Positions 48,294 to 59,828 of a DNA stretch of 64,000 bases are shown here, piece by piece. The position numbers and the translations under genes are program-made. Every line of letters starts with the position of its first letter. The stretch's first letter is position 1. The notes below the pieces were generated by a model. It did not search any database and was not told the DNA's origin. It saw nothing but the letters and a program-made list of their open reading frames with translations. The DNA is from Atkinsonella hypoxylon (lineage: Eukaryota > Ascomycota > Sordariomycetes > Hypocreales > Clavicipitaceae), in contig JFHB01000065.1 of NCBI GenBank assembly GCA_000729835.1, forward strand, positions 1-64,000, in the 5' to 3' direction.

Positions 48294-49787
48294 CTATGGA
48301 ACTCCACGCAAAACTGCAGCTGCCCTCGCATTTTGGATTTCCCATTCAAACTCTTTGAGACTCCGGATTTCCCTCGAGAAAAATAGTAAAGCAAGAAGCC
48401 CGTCTATGACGCCAGCCGTCAGGTTCAGGCTAGCTAAAAGCATGAGAAGGAAAGCTACAAAGTTGCGAGGGCTGAACCAGATGGCAACCAGACAGCCGAA
48501 CCAGACGATGATGGCAGTGTAGAAGTGGACGCCCCTCCAGTACCGCTGTTTCCTCTCCCGAGCAGTGTATTTATGGGTCATTACAAGCATTTCATCGAAG
48601 TCGGATAGTGTCAGGGTGTTAGAGTGCTCCTCGTTATATCGTAACTGTAGGTCATGCCCTGTAGGTTTTAAATCTGCACTTGGTGATAACGTATGCCGTC
48701 GAAGCGTGGCTCGCACTCCGAAATGATCGGATAGGGAGCAGTTCAGCTCTGGATGACGGCTTGTCATTTCTACGGCCACCGACTTGACAATCCAGCCAGA
48801 GCCGGAAGAGACGTCACTCGTTGAGGCAAAAACATAGTCGATGCGCTTGCCTTTAGGATCCTTGGTCTTGGGATCAACAGAACACGGGCTAGCCTTCAGC
48901 TTCTTCTGTTCCTGCTTGGACCATCGCCAGGTGTTGTACACGGTGTCACTTGCTGCTCCGTTGACGGTGAGGTTGAACTCGGCGGTGGGGACAGGCAGAC
49001 CCCGAGCTCGTTCTTCAGCTTGATCTGATGCCCCGATGGAGCTGTCAGGGTGTATAACACGCCATGTGTCGCGTATAGGAGAAAGAGAAGTGATGATGCG
49101 ATAGGGAAGCGAGAGGGGGATCATGTTAAAGTCACCTAGAGCAACGACGAGATGACCCTTGGCCGTGGCGGACCTGATGTGCTTGGCTATGTCCCATGCC
49201 TGGGCTGTGCGATGACAAAGATATGAATCATCAGGGCCGCTCTCATACGGTGCATGTGTCTGCACGACCATATTAGAACACTGGCATTTTCAGCATGTTT
49301 TCACTTGGCTCACATGGGTGTTGAAAACCTCGATGACATCGTGCTGTCCAGGCCCAAATCTCACAGCGGCGAAAGCGACACCCTTTCCCACATACCAATC
49401 GCCTCTCCAGAACGCGGTCGGTCGCCCGTTCAGCGAGTAAGGAAACATGGAGCTCTCTTCTATAGGCCAGCGGCTCAAGATGGCCAGACCGCCGCCGAAG
49501 GAGCCGCTGTGGTAGAATTTTCCATGGGGCAGGATGGCCTTGGTCGCTTCACGGATGGCAAGGTAATCCCCTTGAACCCAGCATTCTTGGAGGCATACGA
49601 TATGGGGAGTTGGATCGAGGCGGGCAATCTGCCTCCCGATCTCGAGCAGACGGGGAGCTCGGAGGGCCGAGATGTGGAGGAGACCCCAGCAGTTGAGGGT
49701 CAGGAGAGTGATTTCGGACGGAGAGGTGTCGTCACTCCGGGGAGCTGAGGGTTCGTCTGGGCTAGTTGCGTAGTTGGGCTTTGCCAT
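48294..49787 (-). CDS. isc1: Inositol phosphosphingolipid phospholipase C (Isc1, neutral sphingomyelinase type)
   Basis: Two exons on the minus strand, 49314-49787 and 48294-49259, with a 54-bp intron, give 479 residues. The N-terminal three quarters are an endonuclease/exonuclease/phosphatase-fold domain: LLTLNCWGL near 30, LQECW near 66 (metal-binding Glu), NTHTHAPYE across the intron, GDFNM near 201, RIDYVF, and SDHFG near 337 with the catalytic His. Two adjacent membrane helices follow at about 400-450, then a short tail. Yeast Isc1 hydrolyses inositol phosphosphingolipids to ceramide in ER and mitochondrial membranes and needs its C-terminal membrane part for activation by anionic lipids. 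The 3' end lies 229 bp from the end of the convergent kinase locus. No damage is seen. Confidence 0.92.
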
Positions 49788-51909
49788 CAGGAGGGCTCCC
49801 GTCGGTATGTATTCCTTGCTCTTCGGTGAAGGGTCAGACAGTGGTTTCTGATATCGATTATGGTGTAGTTAACTATCTGCTGGACGGGAGCTGCAGGGCT
49901 GAGCTGAGCGGCAAGGGCGCTTACAACCACATTACAGTGGTTTAGCGTCCTAAGTACGGAGTCTGGTACAGGCTGCTGGTACAGGCTGCTGGTACAGTCT
50001 GGTACCTTGGTTGGTACCTTGGTATCTACGTGTGTCACACGTGATGAAGCGAAATGAGCTTCCAACTAACTAGGCAGGTACAACGGGTGCGCTTGCAGAG
50101 GTCTGCCGTGCACGACACTCTCCTCGACAAATTCAGCTTCAACCAAGAGCCGGATTTCTTTGTCCTCCATCATTGCCGGTCTGGAGGAGTCTGGCCGATG
50201 GTAGCTTTGTGCCGAGGAACGCGCCACCTCGCGGCTCACCTGATAACTAGGTGTGTGCAAGGCGGGCACCAACAAGCTCCTTCTATCCCATCTTTATGTT
50301 TGCACGACATTGCTAACTTGCGAAACAGCGAAGCAGCGAAGCAGCGAAGCAGCCCGCCCCTGACATGGGAGAAGCACCACAATGCCATGTTGCCGAAACA
50401 TGAGGAAAAACTTGCGGTATCGGAGTGAAAAGGCCGAGCCCTGCTGGTGAAGCTAATCCAACAAAGTGGTCCTCTAGCTCCCCCTAGACGTTGTTGGCAG
50501 GGCCTAGTGGCCTTGTGTTCAGATTGCCTACCCTTTCGGCAGCAAGACTAAGATAACGGCCGCAAGCATCAGGGCTTCGCGACAGAATGGCCCTCATTGC
50601 CAACCTTGTCGATTTTTATTTTATTTTGTTTTACCGTATTCTGATATTATTGCACCCAAGGGCCAGCTTGATTGACCATGGGTGCTTTTTGCTTGTCTCC
50701 GCAATCTTTGGGATCGCGAACCTCATCGAACCATGGGACGCCGTTGCCGGATCGTCTGGCAGTAGCACCGCGCTCGGAGGCGCAACAAGCAGCCTCATGT
50801 AATGTCCGGCGCAGAAGATGGACCAACCCGTTGCGATATGCAAGGATCCTCATTTGGCGCACTGTTCCTTGGTTTATCTTCCTGTCGATCCTGTCGACGC
50901 TAATACCTATGCAATAGATGTAACAGACATCACGCCAGCGCATCGTGTTCTACCGGTGGCCAAGCTCTCTCGTCTTGCGACCCAGAAAAGTGGCCGGGAT
51001 CCTAGTTTCCGGCCTTGAAGATTGGTGCTTCCAACCACACTCAGATGATGTATGCCACAACTGCCATGGTTCTCGAGCCTGAACCGGACTTCAGAGTTGC
51101 TTTGACTTTTTCTTCCGTTGAAAGTACATGACCGCAAAGATAGGTTACATATCGAACGGCAGAGAACAGAGCTCCGAAACTCGGACAGAACAAAGAAATT
51201 ATAATCTGAAACCAGGAACCGACTCGGTTTTGCCCTCGGAGCCGCTGTTTCTATATTCTGCTTGTCATGCCACTCACCTGTGGCGGGTTAAGAATAAAGG
51301 CCCTTTTGTACTTTTTGATCAAGAAGCCCCGCTGGGAGCCTCCGGGCTGTGCCGTGATGTCTCCATACGTCTTCCATATTGGTTGTCCTACAACCAGAAG
51401 CTTCCCGATGTCAAGCCCCCGTTATCGCTGCTGTAACGTTGGGGGTTGGGGGTGGGAGCAATGGTTCCCTCTTTATTCGTGCTGGCCTTTCTTTGTTGGT
51501 CGTGTATGTGTCCATTCACCCATGCTCCCGTGTAGTTAAAAGGCTACAAATGCAGTTGGACTTCTCGACCGTAGTCCGCGGTCTCTTGACTCGACTCGAC
51601 TCTTCTGATCCTCTCTCGCCTTTGCATTTTCTTCTTCTTCTTTCCCCCCTGGTTCTCACCTCTTGGTCACCATCAGTCACAGCATCATTGACATTATCGA
51701 CATCAGTTCAGCTTTGTGTTGTTGCGTGCAACTGCATTTCTTTTTTCTTTTTTTTATACGAAATAAAGAGCCCCCCCACCCAAGGAGACAAAGAAAGAGT
51801 CGGTCGGATAACAAGAACAACAACCTCCTTTGGCTGCTCGACAGACCTTCCGCCTTTCACCGCTATCTTTGGTCTTCTCAAGAAATCAAGTCCAAAAAAA
51901 AAATAAAAA
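49788..51909. promoter_or_regulatory. Long divergent upstream region isc1 / ABM-like gene
   Basis: A 2.1-kb region between divergent starts. Visible are a tandem GGTACAGGCTGCT repeat at about 49,966-50,010 followed by TGGTACCTTGG repeats, and GCGAAGCA tandem copies at about 50,329-50,352. From 51,590 on there are long pyrimidine tracts and then an A-rich tract just before the ATG at 51,910, which look like a leader. The open frames between are short and overlap on both strands. No domain is recognised. Confidence 0.5.
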
Positions 51910-52846
51910 ATGAATCACATCTTGAAGCAAAAACCAATCTCGCAGGAGCTCATCCAGATAGCTATTTTCAAATTCAAGCCGTCACTGCAGCAGGGCAGTG
52001 AGCTCCCGCTGTCGTTTCGCGATGTCTGCCGCCAGCTGCAGGCGATCCCCGGCGTGGCCTCGAGCTACCTCGGCGAGCAGCTCGAGCGCCCCGGGACATG
52101 GACCTGGGTCATCCGCTGGGCCTCTGCCGCCGCTCACGATGCCTTCCTCGCGTCCCCCAGCTTCACAAACTGGATTTCCTCGTTCCGCGCCATTGTGGAA
52201 ACGTACATTGTCTGGAAGGCTCATGTCCGCGGCAGTCTAAGCGCTGCGCTGAATGCCCCCTGCACAGAGGTCTTCACGGCCTACGGCACATCTGACACCT
52301 GGCTCGAGATGCGCATGATGCCCTTTGCTACGAATGTCGATGCTGCCAATCCCCCGGGCTACCGTGGTTCGTTCTACGGCCAGTATGACGTCCTCATGCA
52401 TGATTCGCCTACACCCCCCGAGGGCAACACCGTCAGCATGATCCTCGGCTGGGACAGCAAAGAAGCGCATCTAGCCGAGAGAGGCGAGGGAAAAGGTGAG
52501 TGGCATCCTGCCGTCCCGAACAATCACGACTGCAACGCAACCTCCGAGACGCCAAGACCAATTCAAAACCTTATCTTCTGCCAACCCCTACTCGGATGAT
52601 GTACAAAATCTCCTTATGGAATGCATGTCACTTAGGCACCCACCACGTGAGCTAACACTGCATCCAGCCATCGACAACCACATTCATCATGTCAGAGAGG
52701 AGCGAAAATCAACAGACATGGTATGTACTCGCGCACCACACGACCCCTTTTCCCCTTGACTAAAAATAAATAATGAAATAAGTAAAATAAACTGCGCTAA
52801 CGTCGGCTTTTTTCAAAAGTACCATGTCAACTTGAGACGACTTTAA
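51910..52846 (+). CDS. ABM-like (dimeric alpha/beta barrel) protein of unknown role
   Basis: Three exons, 51910-52495, 52668-52720 and 52820-52846, encode 221 residues. Intron 1 has a GCTAACAC branch site before its acceptor, and the final exon has only nine codons including the stop (YHVNLRRL). The protein seems to be two related halves: residues about 15-100 (a beta strand IAIFKFKP, then WTWVIRWASAAAHDAFLASPSF) and about 115-215 (TEVFTAYG, MILGWDSKEAH). Such strand-helix halves with a W/D-S-xEAH pattern are typical of the antibiotic-biosynthesis-monooxygenase/dimeric alpha-beta barrel superfamily. There is no signal peptide. Catalysis cannot be inferred. The start follows an A-rich leader (AAAATAAAAAATG). 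Confidence 0.65.
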
Positions 52847-53603
52847 ACAGACGATGACCTCATGTCCCTTATGATTACGAGCACGCACCCTTGCTACCAA
52901 CCGTTTGACCGTTTGGAGGGAGCATCATTAGATTAGCGTTGAAATTGAGCCACCCCACCAAGCTTGTGTCCGCACCAGCTCATACACATACGCAGCTCTT
53001 CATGTGCTTGTCGTGCTGTTCACCCGATTTGCATATAATCAATCACACTACCGTCATTCTGCCGACGCGGCCCACATTGCGTCGCATTTGTCTGTACCAC
53101 TTCACTTTTCAACATGCCTGCATTGTCATCGACATCTTGCAACAATCATGGATTGCAGATTGAGCACAAAAGCGCTTTGAATACAAAAAAAAAAAGCAAA
53201 AAAAAAACTCATTTGTTCTGTGCAGCCCGTAAAAACGGCCCATAACTCCATGATTTCTTTTTTATTGCAGTCCCCGATCGATCAACAACCTAGTATTGCC
53301 CAATAAAGCTTCGCACATATACTGAAAGAAGGAAATGAAAAAAAAAAAAACTACAATTTTCTCGAGAATCCCCCACAGGCGCCTTTGCCGTATGGTTAAC
53401 ATTCTAGGTCAGACTGTGCGCCATGGAACCGTTACAAAGCATGCGTCGGTTACAGCCAGTAATGATGAGGCATCAGTGTTCCAGATTAATACCTTTTTTT
53501 TTTTCATCCGGGATTATATGACTGAACAAACCGGATGTCGAAACATGGTGCATGATTTAGACCCGGTGCTTCTCCGATTCTGGCTTTTTTTTTTTGAATA
53601 TCG
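52847..53603. other. Convergent intergenic region ABM-like / KH gene
   Basis: About 0.75 kb of 3' flanks with several A runs (53,186-53,210, 53,338-53,350) and T runs (53,497-53,505, 53,586-53,595). No gene or stable repeat is recognised. Confidence 0.5.
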
Positions 53604-55117
53604 TTAGTCATTTGAAATCTCTTGCATCTATGCAAACGCCATCGTAGGGGTTAAGTGGTTTAGACAATGCGGGAATACTTACCAAGTCTCGAGTAAAGCA
53701 TGTATAATGCCATCCGGTTGCACTCCTCAGTACCGGTGATGGTGACTAGACGTTCGTTGCTGTTGTCTTGAGGCTCGTTGATCTTAATGACACTGCCGCT
53801 CATCTGTCGAATCTCATTGATCTTTTGGCCACCCTTGCCGATGATAGCTCCGACCATGTCATTGGGAATATAGATCTGCTGAGTTAATGGGCCTCCGGGC
53901 ATTCCCGAGTGCATGGGCTGCCCTTGAGGACCTCCATGAGGTTGGGGGCCCACGTGAGGGGGCATGTGCTGTTGAGTGTGAGGAGCACCTCCATAGGGAG
54001 GTTGCTGTCCTCCGTACTGCATCGGCACGGCCGGATTGGGAGGAGCGGCTCCGTGAGGGTAATGAGGCGGGTAGGCCGCAGGTGGCATGTGATGTGCACG
54101 ACGATCTTGGTGGCGACCATAGTTCTCCGGTCGACCATAGTGACCGGAAGCCGGCTGTGGTGAGTACGGCACAACCTGCATTCCGCCAGGAATCGAACCA
54201 GCTGGTGCACCACTGCGAGTGGCATATGCTGAAGCAGCCGGACCACCGAATCGTTCGTTCAGCTGTTCAAGAAGCGTGCTGCCGACGTAATAAGTGGCAA
54301 TATGAACGGCGTCGGCAACGCCCATAACCACAAGGGACCGTTCGCTTGACATTGGAAGGCATGAATCGGAGGCATTGAGGCGAGCGCCAGAAGCCTCCTG
54401 GATCTCCCGAATCCTCGCACCACCCTTACCAATGATAGAGCCAATCAGGATATGGGGAATAAGAAGGCGAAGAGGGTAAGTCTTGGAAGACGCGGTTGAG
54501 GGCTCGCCCAGAGGCTCGTTATTCAGGGTGCGAATGATCAGACCGAACGCCTTTTATACCATGTCAGTCAGAAACATATATGGTGGAGCAATGTAGAGAG
54601 TTAAACCAACCTTGGCAACAGCGTCTACTATGCCACTGACCGTCAAAATTCGCTCAACAGCACCCTTTTGATAGTCACTGACGGTGCACTTGGCATTGGA
54701 CATTTTCCTAATGTTAGAAACATTTTCGCCACCTTTGCCAATGATGGTGGCAGCCTCGGGACTCGAAATGACAGCACGAATGTGAATCCAGGAAGTCTCG
54801 TCATGGGCAGCTGCAGAGTTGACAGCCTCCTCGCTTGCTGCTGCCTGGGCTGCTGACATACCAGAAGCCTTGGTGTCACTAGCAGTGTCTGTTACGGTAG
54901 CGTCCTGTGCATCCGACTTGGCGCCATTCGCATCGTCGTCTCCGTTCTTGTCGCCAACGTCAAGGGTGGATTCACTTGCTGCTGTCTCATCGTCGTGCTT
55001 GATGACTTTGTCGAGAGCAGGTCGCTTCGCATCAGGCTGGTCTGTCGCACGCGAAGGCGAGGAAGCTTCCTCGAGAGGACGCTTCGTAGAAGTCGACTGC
55101 GGTGGTGAGGCAGACAT
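53604..55117 (-). CDS. Triple KH-domain RNA-binding protein (Pbp2/Rnc1-like)
   Basis: Minus-strand exons are 54611-55117, 53683-54550 and a very short last exon. Two acceptors are possible for it: after 53621 (ending EISND, stop at 53604-53606) or after 53628 (ending DARDFK, stop at 53608-53610); total 463 or 464 residues. Residues 1-95 are acidic and low complexity. Three KH domains each show an intact GxxG loop in an IIGKGG context: near residue 124 (GENVSNIRK), 210 (GARIREIQE) and 408 (GQKINEIRQ). Between KH2 and KH3 is a Pro/Gly/His/Gln-rich region (about 265-385). Yeast Pbp2 and Hek2 and fission yeast Rnc1 have this three-KH plan and regulate mRNA stability and localisation. The start chosen is the ATG at 55117; 44 upstream in-frame codons are AT-rich and look like leader. 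Confidence 0.85.
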
Positions 55118-56699
55118 GTTGTGCTCCTGGGGTTGTAATCTTTTTCGATATACTTGAATAATAGTAAAAAGGTAACGATCACAAGTACTGGATATTCGAG
55201 CGTTGATTTCGCTTTTCAATTGGAAAATTATCAAATTGGAGATAGCCAAGATCTCGCTTCATATATTGAACGTCTTTTAATCTACACTCAGGGGTTTTCA
55301 AAAGGAAAACGTGCTGGTGCAGTGACGAGTTCGCTTGGGGTCGAGTGACAGTTGCAGTGCTCGTGATGTGACTGAATGATTGAATTCTGTATATCGCAGA
55401 GACGAGGACGAGGAGCGAGGGCGCAGACCAAAGGATGTGAAGGCAAGGTCAAGAGGTGAACAGAAGAAGTCTCAAAACGAGGTTCGAGCCCTTTCGTCCT
55501 GCAGGCAATTGAACTGTTGGAGCAGTGAAAGGTGCCGAAACGCTGGGGCTTTCCGTGGTAAGATAGCTTCCGGTGATGGTGTATCAAACAACACAAGAAG
55601 AGGAAGGAAGTGCGATGAACGAAGTTGCTTGGCTGGCAGATGGAGTGGAGGTGTAGCGATCGTATGCTGGGATGGAGTTTCTCGGAAGGAGAAAAAGGAA
55701 GAGGCAAGCTTTGAGCTCAGACCAAACCTTTAAACCTTTTGGCGACAGAATTCTACTAACTCCCAAGCTCAGGCAGAAACTGTCGGCGGTCGAGACCAGA
55801 TGATGGTGATAATGCAACCAAGGAAAAGGGTCTGGGCAAGCACTTGAAAAATGCAGGAATTGCGAAAGGCGCAATTTGAATTGCTGGGGGTTCCAAGCGT
55901 GGCGGTGCGGGGATTGGTGCCTGCTCTAGGGCTGGTCGCAAAAGCGGGAGCCTTGAAAGTCAAACCCCGATAATTCAAAAGGATTCTCCGGATGGGAATC
56001 GAGTCGCTGCGATGATGAGCCTCTATAGCGTGAGAGGGATTGATGATCGCTTCGTCAGGAGGCGCGTCGCATATGGAGCGGTTGAGGTGGAGAATGACTG
56101 GAAGCAACTTTGTATTGTTGACCATAAGTCACGTGCGAGGAAGGTGCAGTTTCATTTCGTAGAAATTGGCACGCTGTGTCTTAACAACCGATGAAAATTG
56201 TCAGGCAAGTGATGAGTCAGAAACTCATGTCGCCAGACTGAAGGACGGCCTTTTGCCTCCTTTGATAAGTACCGAAGCTGTCGTCGCGGAGCGCTCCACG
56301 CTTTGGATTGATTGTGCTTATAATGGCGCCAGAGAGCCTAGAGAGCCTAGAGAGCCTAGAGAGCTGGCCAGGAGGATCTGGATCTGTGATCTGTGGAGAA
56401 GCAGCCTCAGAGGTTTGTGCATGTGTATTACCTGGTCTTGGAGTAGTTGCAAGCGAGCTGGGTCATCCGTTAGTTACACAGCGATCCGATTTAGATGCCA
56501 GACAGCATCAGCTGCCATTCTAAGCTTCGCGTGTGAAACGTCTTGGACAAGCAGGTTCACAGTAAGCAAGCCATCAATAACCCCAGGATTTGTGCCAGTA
56601 GTTGTGCCAGCACGCCACGCCACGCCCAGGCGACTGTCGCGCAACGGCTTTTTTTTTTTTTTTTTTTTTCACGCCTGCATAAAGAAAACAAACTATACA
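55118..56699. promoter_or_regulatory. Divergent upstream region KH gene / CENP-K-like gene
   Basis: A 1.6-kb region that should contain the KH gene's long leader and both promoters. It has a 9-bp tandem repeat, AGAGAGCCT, four units at about 56,331-56,365, and an uninterrupted run of about 20 T at 56,649-56,669 just upstream of the CENP-K-like ATG. No supported gene is seen. Confidence 0.5.
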
Positions 56700-57752
56700 A
56701 TGGACGACCGATCACGCAACTCCGAAGCAGATATTTATGCAGCAAACTTGGAAATTACATTAAAAGAGCTGCAGCGCAAAGTGCGCGATCACCAGGCCGA
56801 GCTTGACAGAGTACGTTTCCCCCTCCCTCCCCCCAAAACGCGTCACACTCTTTCCACCACGTCAGCTCACCTTTTTCCGTAGCTCCGATCCACTCAACAG
56901 GACCTGCCGTCCCTCACGGCAGAAGATCAAGCAATCGTAATCAAGAATGCTCTCAATCAGGTCAACGCATCCGAGCCTTTCCTCCCCTTTCCCGGCTCAG
57001 TGCTCCCGGCCCTGCTAGCGCTCCGGCGCGCTCACCAGACCATCGCCGAATCCAGAGCCTACTTGGAGTCGCAGGTCGAGCCTGCCGCCCGTGAAAGGAA
57101 GCAGCTTGAGGCAGACCGCACGAACTTGAAAGACCATCACCTGCTGACCGAGGCGCTCACCGGCAGGATAGCCAGCCTGCGGGCGGAGCTTCGGTCCAAG
57201 GCGGAAATGAGACCAGAGGACAGTGCTCGCGAGAAGATGGACGAACTGAGGGCCAAAAGAAAGGGCTACGTCGAAGAGACAAAGAGCCTGATGAAGGCGT
57301 TGCTGGACTTCACCGATCACCAGCTGGCGCCCATGCTCGCGGCAGAAGAGCTCGGGGGCCCTGTCGTCGGCGACATTATCGAGGTGGACCCAGACGAGCT
57401 GGCAGCGGGCTTCAACGAGCAGGGCAAGCTGAACAAGTCTAAAGACGGCCTCTCGGGGGACAAGAGACAGAGAAGGATAGACGAGATCTGGGGCTCGCGA
57501 AACGCCCGTCAGGAGAACAGGATGGACGGGGACGAGGAGATAGCCACAGCTGGAAAAGAGATGCGCGACTTGATGGAAGAATTGCTGAACAGGTTAATGC
57601 AGGCGAAAGGCGACAACTCGGCTTCGTACGTCACGTTGGAGAGGGAGTCTGCGGCAGCGAGATTCTTGGTTCGATCCAAAGTGGCGCAGTTCCATCCCAA
57701 GGATGCAAATAGGTTACGGCTGATTGATTTTGGAAGAGATTTGGAGAATTAG
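56700..57752 (+). CDS. CENP-K-like inner kinetochore protein (Sim4/Mcm22 family)
   Basis: Two exons, 56700-56810 and 56883-57752, encode 326 residues. The protein is dominated by coiled coil: residues 12-45 (LEITLKELQRKVRDHQAELDR), 100-190 and 245-285. Between are a proline-rich turn (FLPFPGSVLPALLALRR, about 70-86), an acidic segment (VVGDIIEVDPDELAAGF) and a conserved-looking C-terminus (AARFLVRSKVAQFHPKDANRLRLIDFG). This layout is what I associate with fungal CENP-K, a subunit of the constitutive centromere-associated network that pairs with CENP-H. I recognise the family by overall pattern, not by a catalytic motif, so another coiled-coil kinetochore protein is possible. A MluI-type ACGCGT lies in the intron at about 56,838. 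Confidence 0.6.
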
Positions 57753-57995
57753 AGATACAAACAGTAGTATTGCCACGACAAGTATGCATGTTTGCACAAC
57801 GCTACAGCTATGATGACGATAAAAAGGATAACTTTGTCCGCTTGCCAGTATGAAAGGACGTCAATGCCCACATGTACACAGACAGGTCCATGTCGAGGAT
57901 GAAAGTTCTGCGACCCAAAGCTGAGGCCAAGCCAAGGGCTACACCGTGATTGAAATGTCCTCGCTACATGCTTCATGGCCCAAATTCCAACTTTT

Positions 57996-59828
57996 TCACC
58001 GTAGACCGAACTGTTCAGCCTGAGCCTTAGCCTGAGCCTTCTTAGCTTTAGCCTGCGGTTGAGCCTGCGGTTGAGGTTGAGGTGGAGATGAAGACTGAGG
58101 CTCCTTGACGGGGTTAACTCCCTTGGTCTTGGACTTGGACTTGGCCTTGCTCTTTCCAGTAGGAGCGGCGGGAGTTTGATCGACGTTGCCGCTGGGACTG
58201 TCCTTTCTTTGCGCGTTGCCCTCCTTGCCCTCCTTGCCCTCCTTGCCCTCCTTGCCCTCCTTGCCCTCCTTGCCCTCCTTGCCCTCCTTGCCCTCCTTGC
58301 CCTCCTTGCCCTCCTTGCCCTCCTTGCTGCTGGCCCACTGCTCCGACCGCCTCATTTCATCCGGGCAGTCCTGCAGACGTGAGAACACCAAGTCCAGTCT
58401 CCTTTCGTGAGGAACAAAATGATCCGGGACGTTGCCTAGCCCACTGAGCTCCCAGTAGACATAGCAATTTTCCCACCATGCATCATCGCGCACGAGATGC
58501 CTCATCTCACACCCGGGACAGTGTTTCATAACCAGGCCAGCATGTTCAGCAGTCTTCTTCCCCTTAGAGATAGACTTGTCCCCTGACGGTCCGGAGGGTG
58601 GCGCCCCGTTCACGCTACCCTTTTTGCATTTCACATCATGAGGACCTTCGACATCCCTCTTGGATTTGCTCAGAGTTTCGAATTGTGGAGACTTGCTTCC
58701 CTTCTTGGAGGAGTATGGGCGCTCGGCTGGTGAGGGCGCGTCCGCGACGTCTCTCTTGGGCTCGTTGAAGTCTGCGGCGGGAGATAGATCCTCGGGTGTC
58801 TCGTCGGCCCATTCTGATTCTTCGACTCGACCAGCTTCATCGCGACCAGATCCTTTCTTGCCCTTCTTTCCGTTAAGCTTGGACGACACATCGAGAGCGT
58901 TGGCAGAGGGCTCCACATGGCCGTTCTGATGACCGTTGACATTTGGCCTCGATGCAGTCTCTTTGACAGGCTGCTGCTCTGGCCACACGTCCATGTCAGG
59001 AAGGGCCATGTCCCTATGCTCATGGGCAGAGCCCGCGCAACCCTCCCTCCTGAGTTTGAATTTAAAGTCTTCCACAATGTCTAACACGGCTTTCTTCCTC
59101 TCTTTTGGGGTCCAAGTGGCGGCAAACTCTTGATCGAGGACTTGCAACGACCTCAGCAGGTCTTTGACGGCAGTGCCTTCATCAAATCTGTCTCCCATGA
59201 AACGGTGCAGCTCCACTGTGGCCGAGGCGATTGCGTCTATAAATTCTTGCTTATCATCCTGGGGCTGCACGTTCAGCCTGCTGTTATATGCTCTTAATGC
59301 TACAGAAGCCCAATCTTTGTCAGAAGGTGGTTTAATTTTGCTGCGTAACGAGACAATCATGGCACGGGGATGTTTTGCGTCATCTAGTTTGAGATAGGCT
59401 CTGTATCTGTTGGGGATGCTTCTGTAGATGATTCGGGTGAGTTTCTGGAGGTTATCTTTCGCAGATGTGTACTCTGCTAGTTGAGACACATATTGGGCAC
59501 TATCCATGCGGTACTGCTCACAGAGAAGGTCATATTCGCGCAAGGCAAGAGCATGGACATGGCGTTCTTGGTCCATACGCAAGTCGAAGGTTTGGTCGCG
59601 CTCATACTGTTCTCGCTTGACGACATATTTCAGGTTCGGCCGTGTCGGTGTGGAGGGCTTGGCGGGCTCAGAGAGGTCGTAGTGAGCATCAGGATCGACA
59701 TACTTCCAGATGCCATAGGCATTGGCGATGGCGCTCACGTCGTCAAACCACGCGGGCCAGTCCATGCGGTCCCCGAGGAAGACGATTGAGTCGAAAGGCC
59801 CCTCGGGCATGGGGATAGTCAAGTTCAT
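57996..59828 (-). CDS. Isolated copia-type Gag-like protein, possibly domesticated
   Basis: A single uninterrupted 610-codon minus-strand gene. The first 280 residues resemble a Ty1/copia Gag: FDSIVFLGDRMDWPAWFDD near 12-30, the IWKYVDPDA segment near 39-47, a helical stretch with many Tyr/Gln/Glu, and a KLTRIIYRSIP segment. The middle (290-430) is charged and low complexity. At about 434-460 there is a Cys/His cluster (CPGCEMRH followed by a further Cys) at the place where Gag proteins carry a zinc knuckle. Twelve exact KEG triplets occupy about 501-537. There is no integrase, reverse transcriptase, LTR or polypurine tract on either side: the left neighbour is the CENP-K-like gene, the right is dUTPase. 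Unlike the copia copies in this window it shows no RIP damage. It could be a captured host gene or a lone recent fragment. Confidence 0.65.
   Translation of the reverse strand: MNLTIPMPEGPFDSIVFLGDRMDWPAWFDDVSAIANAYGIWKYVDPDAHYDLSEPAKPSTPTRPNLKYVVKREQYERDQTFDLRMDQERHVHALALREYDLLCEQYRMDSAQYVSQLAEYTSAKDNLQKLTRIIYRSIPNRYRAYLKLDDAKHPRAMIVSLRSKIKPPSDKDWASVALRAYNSRLNVQPQDDKQEFIDAIASATVELHRFMGDRFDEGTAVKDLLRSLQVLDQEFAATWTPKERKKAVLDIVEDFKFKLRREGCAGSAHEHRDMALPDMDVWPEQQPVKETASRPNVNGHQNGHVEPSANALDVSSKLNGKKGKKGSGRDEAGRVEESEWADETPEDLSPAADFNEPKRDVADAPSPAERPYSSKKGSKSPQFETLSKSKRDVEGPHDVKCKKGSVNGAPPSGPSGDKSISKGKKTAEHAGLVMKHCPGCEMRHLVRDDAWWENCYVYWELSGLGNVPDHFVPHERRLDLVFSRLQDCPDEMRRSEQWASSKEGKEGKEGKEGKEGKEGKEGKEGKEGKEGKEGKEGNAQRKDSPSGNVDQTPAAPTGKSKAKSKSKTKGVNPVKEPQSSSPPQPQPQAQPQAKAKKAQAKAQAEQFGLR
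58218..58325 (-). repeat. Twelve perfect 9-bp units encoding Lys-Glu-Gly
   Basis: The plus strand has GCCCTCCTT twelve times with no substitution (108 bp). On the coding strand each unit is AAGGAGGGC. Perfect identity at third positions means recent expansion by slippage. Copy number is likely to vary between strains. The long open frames on other frames here are shadows of this repeat. Confidence 0.95.

Noticed and set aside
58114..58410. Low-complexity frames on both strands (Gly-Gly-Gln, Leu-Ala-Leu, Pro-Ser-Leu repeats)
   Set aside because: They are other-frame readings of the (KEG)12 DNA repeat.
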